This document shows, in pieces, positions 46,531-54,957 of a stretch of DNA of 64,000 nt. Position numbers and translations under genes: made by a program. Location of the stretch: NCBI RefSeq assembly GCF_002953195.1, contig NZ_CP026377.1, positions 3,162,001 through 3,226,000 of the forward strand, written 5' to 3'. Position 1 is the stretch's first letter. Each line of letters begins with the position of its first letter. The notes beneath the pieces are model-generated. The model ran no database searches. It was given only the letters and a program-made list of their open reading frames with translations, and was not told the origin of the DNA. The DNA comes from Mixta gaviniae. GTDB taxonomy: Bacteria; Pseudomonadota; Gammaproteobacteria; Enterobacterales; Enterobacteriaceae.

Positions 46531-46701
46531 CTATTCCCTCCAGGCGATTACGGCCGGATTCGCAGCAGCAATGCGCGGGCAGTGAATCACCCACTTGCCG
46601 CTGTTGTTCACATGCCCGGTTGTCTGCCGGCCGTCAGAGGTTTTTATCCAGACACGAGCGAATGGTTTTGGTTGCTTCTGATTGGCATCATTCCACGTCA
46701 T
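46531..46701 (-). CDS. Small conserved phage protein in connector block
   Basis: 56 residues, MTWNDANQKQPKPFARVWIK then GRQTTGHVNNSGKWVIHC. Its ATG overlaps the preceding stop (TAATG), showing translational coupling. It is likely a small beta domain; the function is unknown. Confidence 0.6.
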   Translation of the reverse strand: MTWNDANQKQPKPFARVWIKTSDGRQTTGHVNNSGKWVIHCPRIAAANPAVIAWRE

Positions 46702-47102
46702 TAGCGCCCCCCACTGCACATGCAGCCACCTTTCCCAATCCAGATACCTGCAAAAGCCTGCTGAGTGGGGTCGTCGGGGATTAATGCCGTTGCGCAGCCA
46801 TTTTTATCAAGACCTCTCAACAGTGCTAAGGAACCCTTCCACCTGTCGGCAAAAGACTGATAGCGGAACGACCTCGAAGCACCTGACGGGGCTGACTGAG
46901 AGCTGATATAGCGATCGCCCTGCCCCAGCCCCATCAGTCCTAACAAATACATCTGGATAAGCAACGCTGTCGCTGACGGATAGTTGGCATCAAGACATTC
47001 CTGAATGCTGTTAACCTGCTCAATCAGCGCATCAAGAATAAAATCGGGCAGCGTGATGCCAACCGACTCCAGATATTCCTTCGCCTGTGCTGTGGTAATC
47101 AT
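46701..47102 (-). CDS. Head-tail adaptor-like protein
   Basis: A 133-residue, mostly helical protein (MITTAQAKEYLESVGITLPD, LIEQVNSIQECLDANYPSAT) at the place of a head completion/adaptor gene (gpFII or HK97 gp6 type). It ends in a Cys/Gly-rich tail. The role is inferred from order. Confidence 0.65.
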   Translation of the reverse strand: MITTAQAKEYLESVGITLPDFILDALIEQVNSIQECLDANYPSATALLIQMYLLGLMGLGQGDRYISSQSAPSGASRSFRYQSFADRWKGSLALLRGLDKNGCATALIPDDPTQQAFAGIWIGKGGCMCSGGR

Positions 47103-47137
47103 GCTGACCTCAAATATCAGCCCTCCGCAGAGGGCAT

Positions 47138-47159
47138 AAAAAAACCGCCATCGCGGCGG
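47138..47159 (-). terminator. Intrinsic terminator in late operon (after HeH-like gene)
   Basis: CCGCC-GCGAT-GGCGG then seven T on the minus strand, 4 bases after the stop at 47163. Confidence 0.72.
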
Positions 47160-47162
47160 CTG

Positions 47163-47459
47163 TTATTCAGCAGGGAAAAGCTTATCGAGTTCGCCCTCCG
47201 GCAGCAGCTCTGCCAGCTTATCGGCGCCCAGATTGCCTTTGTATTCAATGCCCAGCTCATCCAGTCGTTTGGTAATCGCCTGCTTACGTGCCTGCTTATC
47301 GGTAGATGCATCAGGCGTGGACGGAGTCAGCTCTGCTGATGCCTTACCGGAAAGCTTGCGGACATGTGATTTCAGCGAAGGATGCAGCTTTTCAAGCTCA
47401 ACCACATCACCGAGGGCAACACCATGCCACGGACGGGTTACTTCGTATTTATCAGCCAT
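47163..47459 (-). CDS. Hypothetical phage protein with C-terminal HeH-like motif
   Basis: 98 residues. The C-terminal about 35 (ITKRLDELGIEYKGNLGADK then LAELL) resemble the HeH/LEM helix-extended loop-helix fold found in terminators and Rho-like or phage head proteins. The N-terminus (VTRPWHGVALGDVVELEKLH) may be a small beta domain. It follows the capsid gene. Confidence 0.6.
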   Translation of the reverse strand: MADKYEVTRPWHGVALGDVVELEKLHPSLKSHVRKLSGKASAELTPSTPDASTDKQARKQAITKRLDELGIEYKGNLGADKLAELLPEGELDKLFPAE

Positions 47460-47469
47460 GATTTATTCC

Positions 47470-48567
47470 TTATGCCAGATTAGCGCCGTAAACCACACCA
47501 GACAGGCCTTCGCCGTCCTTTTTAATCTGCAAGCCTTCAGCAGACATGATCTGGAAGTTGTAGTTACTCTGCGGCATCAGGCGAGGAAGCGGAACAACAC
47601 CAACAGCCATGCCAACCAGCGGTGAAATAACGTCCTGACGACGCTGATAGCCGAAGAACTCATTGCCGCTAAGCGCGAAGGTCGGGCGGATTTCTTTGGC
47701 CGGGATGAAGCGAGAAATTGCATCGGCCACGGTGCCACTTACCAGCGCATTGCTGCCGGCGTTAACGTTGATGAGGTATGGCTTGGACATGTTTGCCCAA
47801 ATCTCAGCACTCACCCACAGGACATCATAGGCAGCGACTTTGTTGCGGCGAGCAGTCAGGCCAAAAGCACCAGTCGGGCCGAAGAATGCCAGCATGTCAG
47901 CCGGCGAGGCAGTAGTCAGGTCGATATTCGCACCGCCCGCGCCGCTGCCGAGGTTAATCTTCGCAGTGTTTCGGTGGTTACGGATGCCCTGACCTTTGTA
48001 GCCATCGACAGAAATGCTGTCATCGCCATTCAGGTAGTACGCGACGCGCTTTTTGTGGAACTTGCGCATCTTGGCAGCCTGCGAGTCCAGCGCCAGGTCA
48101 ATACCAACGGTGCTCAGGCCTGCAGCGTGACGCCAGTTAACACCATAACCTGCTGTAAATACCGGGATTGGGTCGCCATCGCCACCGTACTCGGTGTGGT
48201 CGAAGGAATATGGCGCCTGACCATCAATGCTGATTGATACGTCATCAGCAATATCACCTGAAACGGTATAGAGCTTGGTGGTTTTTCCGATAGGCAGCAC
48301 GGTCTGTACGCCTAACAGGTCGTTGATGATTTCCATACCATCTTCTTGATCGCGCATCTGGATAATCTGTCGGTCAATCTCAGCCCAGAATTCGCGAGTA
48401 AAGCCGCCAACAGCGTTAGCTGCCAGCATTTCGGCGGTCATGCTTGGACGGTAGGCATTAACCATCATGTCGTGCTGATGATTGAAGATGTTGCGGTTCG
48501 CCCACAGCTCGTTCCAGTGTCCGCGCAGTCGGCTGTTAGCAGCCAGTGTTTCAGCGGTAAAATACAT
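47470..48567 (-). CDS. Major capsid protein
   Basis: 365 residues starting MYFTAETLAANSRLRGHWNE. It shows the long helix and beta features of HK97-fold shells (EIDRQIIQMRDQEDGMEIIN) and ends ISPLVGMAVGVVPLPRLMP, FQIMSAEGLQI. It lies between the decoration gene and the connector genes, as expected. I assign it by position, size and high codon quality; the subfamily may be DUF6260. Confidence 0.82.
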   Translation of the reverse strand: MYFTAETLAANSRLRGHWNELWANRNIFNHQHDMMVNAYRPSMTAEMLAANAVGGFTREFWAEIDRQIIQMRDQEDGMEIINDLLGVQTVLPIGKTTKLYTVSGDIADDVSISIDGQAPYSFDHTEYGGDGDPIPVFTAGYGVNWRHAAGLSTVGIDLALDSQAAKMRKFHKKRVAYYLNGDDSISVDGYKGQGIRNHRNTAKINLGSGAGGANIDLTTASPADMLAFFGPTGAFGLTARRNKVAAYDVLWVSAEIWANMSKPYLINVNAGSNALVSGTVADAISRFIPAKEIRPTFALSGNEFFGYQRRQDVISPLVGMAVGVVPLPRLMPQSNYNFQIMSAEGLQIKKDGEGLSGVVYGANLA

Positions 48568-48581
48568 TCTTATTCTCCTGA

Positions 48582-49034
48582 TTAAGCGCCAGCGGCTGCG
48601 GCAACGGTGCCAACGCGCATACGCACGCGGATGAAATCGGTAGTGTCAGCAGCAATAGTCGCTTCGTCCTGGCTGTAGCCGATCACCGAGTCGGTGTCAG
48701 ATGCAGCGGCGGCGAACTGACCGTTATCGCCCAGCGTGATCGGGGTGTCTTTCTGGTAAGTGCCCGGAACACAGCGCAATGCCAGCTCTCGCCCTTCTTC
48801 GACATAATTACCGACAGCGGAATCGCCTTCGGGGATCGGGTCGTTGATACCCAGCCCCTGATGGTATGCGCAGTCGATCACGTACAGACGACCGGTCAGC
48901 GCAGTTGCCTGTGCAAACTCATCGTCGCCATTAATTACTGCAGCGGTGCCTGGCAGGATTGCGGCGGCCGCGGCGCGGGTTTCGGTCTTGTACAGAGACT
49001 GACCGTCAATATTGACTCGACGATAACGTGCCAT
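48582..49034 (-). CDS. Capsid decoration / structural protein
   Basis: A 150-residue, Ala- and Asp-rich protein (VNIDGQSLYKTETRAAAAAI, GYSQDEATIAADTTDFIRVR) just upstream of the capsid gene, where lambda-type phages have a shell-stabilising protein. Its ATG overlaps the preceding stop (TAATG). Confidence 0.65.
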   Translation of the reverse strand: MARYRRVNIDGQSLYKTETRAAAAAILPGTAAVINGDDEFAQATALTGRLYVIDCAYHQGLGINDPIPEGDSAVGNYVEEGRELALRCVPGTYQKDTPITLGDNGQFAAAASDTDSVIGYSQDEATIAADTTDFIRVRMRVGTVAAAAGA

Positions 49035-49387
49035 TACGCAGCACCTCCAAAGTAAGTTTTGAAATCAGGTGCGCCAGTTTCGGTCTGGTTCTGTGCGGAG
49101 TTAGCACCCAGCGGAGCCGCCTCACCCAGCGATTTGAACATCGCATCGAGCGCATCGCCTGACAGGGCGTTAGCAACAACCTCGCCGTGCTTCGCAGCGA
49201 CTGCTGCGCGCTTGGTTTGCTCTTCCGCGCGAGAATTGGCGGTAAGCGCTTCTGCCAGCTGATTGTGATTTGCCTGCAGCGCATCAACCTTTTCAGTAAT
49301 GGGTTTGAGCGCTTCAGCGAAGTTAGCGGCCAGACCTTTACCGATTTCCGTAATCAGCTCTTGTTTCTCTTCAGTGGTTAAAGGCAT
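49034..49387 (-). CDS. Putative nested scaffold protein from internal start
   Basis: In the same frame as the DUF2213 gene, ATG 49387 (MPLTTEEKQELITEIGKGLA) is preceded by GGAGG 5 bases upstream. It would give 117 residues, largely helical (FAEALKPITEKVDALQANHN). Lambda makes scaffold Nu3 from an internal start in the protease gene C in the same way. No protein evidence is available here. Confidence 0.55.
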   Translation of the reverse strand: MPLTTEEKQELITEIGKGLAANFAEALKPITEKVDALQANHNQLAEALTANSRAEEQTKRAAVAAKHGEVVANALSGDALDAMFKSLGEAAPLGANSAQNQTETGAPDFKTYFGGAA

Positions 49388-50308
49388 GTCGCCCTCCGTT
49401 TTGTGGTTTGTTGCAGGAGCATCCTGCGGTGTGAAAAGTGATTTGAATTTGTTGCCGATGAGGGATACCCATGACTCCTGACGCACAACCTGCGTGCCTG
49501 CAGTATCAAAGGTGATTTTTCCGCCTTCTGAGGTGTACCCGTATACCTGCGCATCTCCGCCATTGCGGATGATGACCGCCTGCGAATCGGTGAAGTCAGC
49601 CACCCAGCAATATTCATCTGTGCCACTGGCAAACTGGTCGCGTGCTGCCTTTTCTAGGCGGCGCTCACGCTCGCGATAGCTCTCGCCTACCAGCGCACCG
49701 GAATTGGTTTTGATGGATTGCGCCTGGTCAGCGTTAACCATCAGGCCCACACCTTGTTCAGGCTGCGCGGCGCCAACCTCATGCAGCAGGATGGCGTCAT
49801 GGTCCATTACGTTGATTTTTGCGACCCACTCAATGCCCTGAGCTTTCTGCTGCTCATTGGCTTCAAGCTGGTCAAGGAACACAGCAACACTGGTATGGAT
49901 AGGCGGCACATCATCGCCGCGTTCAATAGCTGCCACGCGCTCCAGAAGCTCGCGACCACCTTCACTCTGGTTAGCAACCTGAACATCGACCCACTTCTCC
50001 GCATAAACCCGGTTACCGGATTTCTTCACGTTGCGGTTCCATGCGCCGATATGGCCTACGTTGATTCCTTCTGGAGAGAAAGCAGATACAAACTTTCCAT
50101 CAACAGTAGGGTGACCGAGCGGCGCCAGAGTGCCTTCCAGACCCTGATAGTGAGCGTCGATTTCAGATGCGGGATAAAGCCCGCCGTTCATTACTACGTT
50201 TGCCGGCAGCGTATAGCTGGGGAGAACCAGATGTTCGCGCCCGTTATACGTCTCACGGCGAATAGACTGGCTGTTCACCTTTGTGGTGACGTTAACCTGC
50301 ATTGTCAT
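49034..50308 (-). CDS. Prohead protease/scaffold fusion (DUF2213)
   Basis: 424 residues. Residues about 1-210 are a DUF2213 prohead-protease-like domain (GGLYPASEIDAHYQGLEGTL, APLGHPTVDGKF, VMDHDAILLHEVGAAQPEQG). Residues about 308-424 are an acidic helical scaffold-like part. A strong Shine-Dalgarno before an internal ATG at 49387 suggests a separately made scaffold. The start may be 50308 or ATG 50302. This resembles lambda C/Nu3. Confidence 0.82.
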   Translation of the reverse strand: MTMQVNVTTKVNSQSIRRETYNGREHLVLPSYTLPANVVMNGGLYPASEIDAHYQGLEGTLAPLGHPTVDGKFVSAFSPEGINVGHIGAWNRNVKKSGNRVYAEKWVDVQVANQSEGGRELLERVAAIERGDDVPPIHTSVAVFLDQLEANEQQKAQGIEWVAKINVMDHDAILLHEVGAAQPEQGVGLMVNADQAQSIKTNSGALVGESYRERERRLEKAARDQFASGTDEYCWVADFTDSQAVIIRNGGDAQVYGYTSEGGKITFDTAGTQVVRQESWVSLIGNKFKSLFTPQDAPATNHKTEGDMPLTTEEKQELITEIGKGLAANFAEALKPITEKVDALQANHNQLAEALTANSRAEEQTKRAAVAAKHGEVVANALSGDALDAMFKSLGEAAPLGANSAQNQTETGAPDFKTYFGGAA

Positions 50309-50324
50309 GGGTGATTACTCTTGT

Positions 50325-51293
50325 CTATGCCGCGTGTTTGCAGCAGTGATGTGATTTATTTGCAGCCATGCGCTTGCCCCACGTCTGGGCATACTCTTTC
50401 CTGGCAATATCGATAACGCTGGAGTTGAGCGGGACGCCCTTCTCATCGACCAGCACAGTGACCTGAGAGCATTTGCAGTTAATCGCATTGCCATTGATGC
50501 TGTACCACTCCCTGACCTCATCTGAGGTGTAGAGGTGCCCGTGTCGCAAAGCGTGAGTACGACGCGTGGTGGGACTTAATGCGGAAATATGAAGCAGCCT
50601 GACATTCAGTCCCAAATCGTCTTTTGCCTGGTCATGCTCATCCCATCGCGCTCGCCGGAGTGCTGTCGTGATTTCCGTTCGCGCAATGCGGTTAGCTCTG
50701 CTGCGCTCAATATCAGTCTGTGCAGTGATATTTCTGGCAACGTCGCGAGGATTCAGTCCGCGTCCGATACCGTCTGTTAGCACACGAGACAGATTGGCCT
50801 TAACCTGATTGCTCAGGCCTTTCATTTCTTCAAATTCACGAGCCCTGACCAGTATCAGGCGGGACTGGTACGCTTCACTGAGCAGGATGTTATCCAGGCT
50901 TTCCCGGTCAGCGGCGTATGCAGCGGACTGCTGCGACAGGTTACTGAACTCCTGAGCCGTGCCGCGCTGGTAAGCGGTAGACGCATAATCCTGCCAGAAC
51001 CACAGATTCAATTCCCCGCCCTGCAGCAAAATGTCATCGATGAGCGATTCGCCGTTCTGCAGCAGCATAGAGAGAAGATTCTGGTCAAGGCGGAAGGTGT
51101 AGCGCTGGTTTACTGCTGGTTCCGATGGGATGCGGTTGAGTAGCTCGATATACCCCTTGCCGATTTTGCGTAGCCGCTTGCTGAACTCGCGCATTGCGCC
51201 GCGCTCCAGCCGATCTACACCGGTCGGGTCTTGCTTATTGGCCGGTAATATCGCTGGTTTCGCCGGCCTCTTCGCTTTCTTCGTCATCTTCAT
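50325..51293 (-). CDS. Mu F-like minor head protein (SPP1 gp7 family)
   Basis: 322 residues. The C-terminal half has the phage head morphogenesis domain motifs TRRTHALRHGHLYTSDEV and NAINCKCSQ. The N-terminal half is helical. Such proteins bind the portal and enter the prohead. It overlaps the portal gene by 59 bases. Confidence 0.9.
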   Translation of the reverse strand: MKMTKKAKRPAKPAILPANKQDPTGVDRLERGAMREFSKRLRKIGKGYIELLNRIPSEPAVNQRYTFRLDQNLLSMLLQNGESLIDDILLQGGELNLWFWQDYASTAYQRGTAQEFSNLSQQSAAYAADRESLDNILLSEAYQSRLILVRAREFEEMKGLSNQVKANLSRVLTDGIGRGLNPRDVARNITAQTDIERSRANRIARTEITTALRRARWDEHDQAKDDLGLNVRLLHISALSPTTRRTHALRHGHLYTSDEVREWYSINGNAINCKCSQVTVLVDEKGVPLNSSVIDIARKEYAQTWGKRMAANKSHHCCKHAA

Positions 51294-52575
51294 CCTCAGT
51301 CAGTGGTTTACCCAGCGGCTCATAACCAGCTGCGACGCGGATTTCATTGGCGGTAAAAACCTGCTCGCCCGCTGCCAGTGACTTCTGGTTGATGTCACTC
51401 ATCTTGCTGGCGCTATCCAGCTTGTCGGAAGGTGACTGTTCATTCAGGTCATCCCATACAATGCTGAACTTGGCTACCGGCTTCAGGATTTGCAGGTCGA
51501 TTAGCTTGTTGACCATATCTTCGATATCGAATGACAGGTCACCACGGCGCGACTGACAGCGGGCGTTGAAGTAAATCTGGTCTTCAGTGCTGGCCCGCTC
51601 ACCGGACTGATTGCCAACAAGGATGCGCGAGGGGATATCTACCGATGCTGCAAACGTCTTCAGGTTCACATCATAGGTAGGAGAAGGGTCAGCAACCGCA
51701 GTTACCAGCGGCGTGACAGAAGCGCCCTGTGTTGTTAACAGGACGTCATTGCCACGGTTTACCTCTGCGGCCGCCTCATTGAACTTATCCTGTAGCTCGG
51801 TAACGCTGACGCCGTACATTGACGCGAGGTTGCTGAAGTTAATCTCTTTATCGAAATTGACGTTCAGCTGGCGAGCTGCGTTCTTCAGGAAAGACTCACC
51901 ACTGCCACCCTCGACCTTTTCGAGGCTCACGGCCGCGTTGTAGCCAGGCTCCAGAAAGCCAATTTCATCATCGGACATGTCACCGATAATCAGGATTCGG
52001 TCTGGATGGATATCGCGCTGAACTCTACTCCCGTCAGGCTGCACTTCTGTGTACTGCCACTTGGTGATGTTTCCGTTGTCGTCGCGTGCAGCCACCTTTA
52101 ATGCACTGGCCCATGCTGGCGTAATCTTCTGCAGCGCACGGCCTTTAACTACCGGATCATCCCAGCGCTTGTTGTCTTTGATGTGCAGTAGAATGCCAGC
52201 CCAGCGACCGACAAGACGACGCGTATCGGCTTTGGCAAAAGAGCGCCAGAAACGATGCGTAAGCACCTGGTTGCTGCTCTTCTCCCATGCAGAAAGCTGC
52301 TTCGACTTATCAGAAACCTCACCCTCAATAACTTGCGGGTTTGTTTTCCAGCAGTTGGAAACCAGCTTATCTACGGCGCCGTTAGCGATTCCTCCGCGGC
52401 GATAGAGTTTATAGAGGTCATGGAAGTCTAAATCTTCCTTGAACCCGTATTCACACCATGCGCTGCTGCGCTTGGCATCAAGCCCCATGCCGGGGTTAAG
52501 CATACCCATGCGCGCACGGGCAAGCCGCAAATCACTGATAGCGTGATTCACCGCTAATGTAAGTTTGTCGGTCAT
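51235..52575 (-). CDS. Portal protein (DUF1073)
   Basis: A 446-residue portal of the DUF1073 (Acb1-like/portal) family: WCEYGFKEDLDFHDLYKLYR, TPAWASALKVAARDDNG, GYNAAVSLEKVEGGSGESFL, PSRILVGNQSGERASTEDQ. The C-terminus is acidic (EDEDDEESEEAGE). The dodecameric ring forms the DNA entry vertex. It is next to the terminase genes. Confidence 0.9.
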   Translation of the reverse strand: MTDKLTLAVNHAISDLRLARARMGMLNPGMGLDAKRSSAWCEYGFKEDLDFHDLYKLYRRGGIANGAVDKLVSNCWKTNPQVIEGEVSDKSKQLSAWEKSSNQVLTHRFWRSFAKADTRRLVGRWAGILLHIKDNKRWDDPVVKGRALQKITPAWASALKVAARDDNGNITKWQYTEVQPDGSRVQRDIHPDRILIIGDMSDDEIGFLEPGYNAAVSLEKVEGGSGESFLKNAARQLNVNFDKEINFSNLASMYGVSVTELQDKFNEAAAEVNRGNDVLLTTQGASVTPLVTAVADPSPTYDVNLKTFAASVDIPSRILVGNQSGERASTEDQIYFNARCQSRRGDLSFDIEDMVNKLIDLQILKPVAKFSIVWDDLNEQSPSDKLDSASKMSDINQKSLAAGEQVFTANEIRVAAGYEPLGKPLTEDEDDEESEEAGETSDITGQ

Positions 52576-52593
52576 GGTTTGTCCGTTTGGGGG

Positions 52594-53847
52594 TTATCTG
52601 CCTTGCAGGCGTTTAGGTATCATCATTCCGGCCATCTGGCCCTTACGCTTGATATGGCCGTCAAGGCTGTAGCGGATAGCGTCCCATGTATGCTCGTCAC
52701 CGTCTGCCAGCTTCGGCAGCACCTCACCGGTAATGCGATCAGTTTTGTATGACCACATGCGAGCTTCGCGGGCAACGTTTTTGCAGCGCGGATGGATGAT
52801 GATTTCTTCAAACCCGCGGAGGTGGGCAATGCCATCCTCTACGCTGCCCTGCCACTTTTCAGCAGCGGAGATGTTGAAACCCTGACGCTTCAGGTAGCTG
52901 ATGGTCTCAGGGCGAGCAGAGTCAGCCTTAATCGGCCATTCACGAGAGCCGGGGATCGTGTCGTAGAGTGTCGGCATGTGATCCAGTTCAGTCTGCATGC
53001 CATAGGCTTCATATTCGATATAAAGCCGGTTATGCAGAATGAATGAGCGGGTCAGCGTGTTAGGGTCTTTAGCGAAGCCAAAGTCAGCACCGAAGAATAA
53101 GCGCTCAGCCTCTTTCCACAGTTCATCCGAGAATTCAGCAACACGGTATTTTCCGGCCAGCACCTGCTTATCAGAGTTTTCGAGATAAGCCCCTTCCCAT
53201 ACCCATGCATAGGTTGCCGGGTCAAGGCGCCGCTGGTCGTTTTGCCGCTCACCTTCCAGTACATCAGGGAACCACGGATTATCCGTGTAGTTCATCTCGA
53301 CAGTAACGCAGTCGTCACCAGCCTCTTTGCGGAAACGCTTATCAGTGGCGCTGCCATCTCTTTCAGGGTTCCATGTCACCCAAATCTCTGAGCCTTCTTC
53401 ACGAACCGTAGGGCTGAGCTTCTGCCACGCTGTTTCACTGACTGATTCGGCCTCATCGACCCAGCACAGAAGAATGCGTGCTTTCGACTTAATGCTGTCG
53501 AGGTTATGGCGCAGGCCGCAGAATACGTAGCTGACGCTTTTATCGATGGTGCGGATATATTTCTCGCCAATGTCGAAGTTGGCAGCCAGCCATGGTACTG
53601 AAAGGATCGCCTGCTTCACTTCCTGCATGCTCGACTCTTCAAGCGAGTTCATGAACTCACGCGCGCAAAGCACTACGCCGCTTTCACCATTCATCATGGC
53701 CTGATATGCCTTTACGGCCGTCATCAATGCGAATGTTCGTGTCTTGGCGCTACCACGGCCGCCATGTGAGCAGCGATAGCGCTTATTGGCAGCGGTGAAT
53801 AACGGAGCGAGTTTGGCAGGAATCGGAAGCTGGACAGATTCACTCAT
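52594..53847 (-). CDS. Terminase large subunit (PBSX family)
   Basis: A 417-residue packaging ATPase/nuclease. Walker A is HGGRGSAKT at residues 28-36, Walker B is ILLCWVDEA near 125-133, and the motif III-like GSEIWVTWNPERDG follows. Nuclease-domain acidic residues lie in FFGADFGFAKDPNTL. It overlaps the small subunit gene by 8 bases. Confidence 0.95.
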   Translation of the reverse strand: MSESVQLPIPAKLAPLFTAANKRYRCSHGGRGSAKTRTFALMTAVKAYQAMMNGESGVVLCAREFMNSLEESSMQEVKQAILSVPWLAANFDIGEKYIRTIDKSVSYVFCGLRHNLDSIKSKARILLCWVDEAESVSETAWQKLSPTVREEGSEIWVTWNPERDGSATDKRFRKEAGDDCVTVEMNYTDNPWFPDVLEGERQNDQRRLDPATYAWVWEGAYLENSDKQVLAGKYRVAEFSDELWKEAERLFFGADFGFAKDPNTLTRSFILHNRLYIEYEAYGMQTELDHMPTLYDTIPGSREWPIKADSARPETISYLKRQGFNISAAEKWQGSVEDGIAHLRGFEEIIIHPRCKNVAREARMWSYKTDRITGEVLPKLADGDEHTWDAIRYSLDGHIKRKGQMAGMMIPKRLQGR

Positions 53848-54256
53848 GCTTTGGCTCTACAGGTAGAAGCTGAATAGTTGTTGGCTTCGGAGACATGCTG
53901 CCATCAGATGACTTGTTATCGACTTCCTGCTTCTCGGCATAACCATGCTTGGCAAGGAGTAGCTTGGCGATCGTGGGGTTATAGTCCCCCTTCAGCCCGC
54001 CATTCAGGAGCTTATTCTCCTGCAGGGACAGAATTCCCTCTACGATGTCCGAAAAGCCATCTTCTGACTTATCTTCTCCGGCCCATTTATAGATGGATGA
54101 CCTTGCGACACCGAGATAACAGGCAAGCCCTGCCACGCTGGGAACTACGTCACCAATGGTCTCATAGCCGCCCAGCAAATATTCTCTCGCTTTCTCTTTC
54201 GATTCGGCGAGTTTACTTGGGCGGCCGATTTCATTTTTACTTTCTTCGGTCGCCAT
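53840..54256 (-). CDS. Terminase small subunit
   Basis: 138 residues. An N-terminal HTH (PSVAGLACYLGVARSSIYKW) binds the packaging site. The central helices are GDYNPTIAKLLLAKHGY and the C-terminal peptide contacts the large subunit. It starts MATEESKNEIGRPSKLAESK. Confidence 0.9.
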   Translation of the reverse strand: MATEESKNEIGRPSKLAESKEKAREYLLGGYETIGDVVPSVAGLACYLGVARSSIYKWAGEDKSEDGFSDIVEGILSLQENKLLNGGLKGDYNPTIAKLLLAKHGYAEKQEVDNKSSDGSMSPKPTTIQLLPVEPKHE

Positions 54257-54265
54257 AATTATTCC

Positions 54266-54538
54266 TTACTCTGTTGTCTCTTCAGCCGAATCAGTTTCAT
54301 CGGCCGGCGCTGATTGTTCGGTTTCAGTCTCTGACTTGGGTTCAGGCTCAACCTCTTTAACCGGCTCAGGCACGTACTCCATCTTCAGCACGTCATCAGG
54401 CGCCAGATATACCCAGGCGCCATCTTCACGAGCAATACTGATGAAGCCATTAACGATTTCAGGCTGCGATCGGTTCATCAGGCCTTCATGCGTCTCGCCT
54501 GACTTTGTGGTTACTGTAATGCGGTAGGTGTCAGCCAT
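54266..54538 (-). CDS. Hypothetical phage protein with acidic tail
   Basis: 90 residues. The beta-rich N-terminal half (YRITVTTKSGETHEGLM, EDGAWVYLAPDDVLKMEYV) is followed by a Glu/Pro/Ser-rich tail. It is just upstream of the terminase genes in transcription order. The function is unknown. Confidence 0.65.
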   Translation of the reverse strand: MADTYRITVTTKSGETHEGLMNRSQPEIVNGFISIAREDGAWVYLAPDDVLKMEYVPEPVKEVEPEPKSETETEQSAPADETDSAEETTE

Positions 54539-54674
54539 TGAGCGTTACCGTTTCACCTTCTTTTACCGGCTCTCTTTTATAGCAAATATCAGTTAGCCAG
54601 TTGCATTTGGTAAGAGATGCAAGCATAAGCACAGGCTTCATATAAGGACGCAAAGTTACTTTCCAGCTCGCCAT
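54531..54674 (-). CDS. Small hypothetical protein (47 residues)
   Basis: MASWKVTLRPYMKPVLMLAS then LTKCNWLTDICYKREPVKEG; the stop lies inside the start of the next gene (ATGGCTGA). GAGGAAA sits 6 bases before ATG 54674. The N-terminal half is amphipathic. Small proteins of this type occur before terminase genes in other lambdoid phages. Confidence 0.55.
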   Translation of the reverse strand: MASWKVTLRPYMKPVLMLASLTKCNWLTDICYKREPVKEGETVTLNG

Positions 54675-54727
54675 ACAATTTCCTCATTTTGAGATTGAAA
54701 ACATTCGACAGGTATTTCCCGCCATGG

Positions 54728-54955
54728 CTACTCCGTAAATTTGGTAACTACTGCTACTGCGCTCTGACCAGATGCGACACGCAGATATAGCGACACTGGC
54801 GGGCTGACATTTATCATCCTATCCGCACGATGCCACGCATCACTGTCTGCGCTGTCAGCATATTCAATGAAGCCCTCTGACACGGTTACATGCGCACTGT
54901 TCGTGCCATCTGTTATCTGTACCGGAGTGAGTGTTACTGCTACGCGTTCTGACAT
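54728..54955 (-). CDS. Small hypothetical phage structural protein
   Basis: A 75-residue beta-rich protein (MSERVAVTLTPVQITDGTNS, HRADRMINVSPPVSLYLRVA). GAGGAAA precedes ATG 54955. It looks like a virion surface or fibre-support domain; position next to the head-fibre-like gene fits. Confidence 0.58.
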   Translation of the reverse strand: MSERVAVTLTPVQITDGTNSAHVTVSEGFIEYADSADSDAWHRADRMINVSPPVSLYLRVASGQSAVAVVTKFTE

Positions 54956-54957
54956 CG

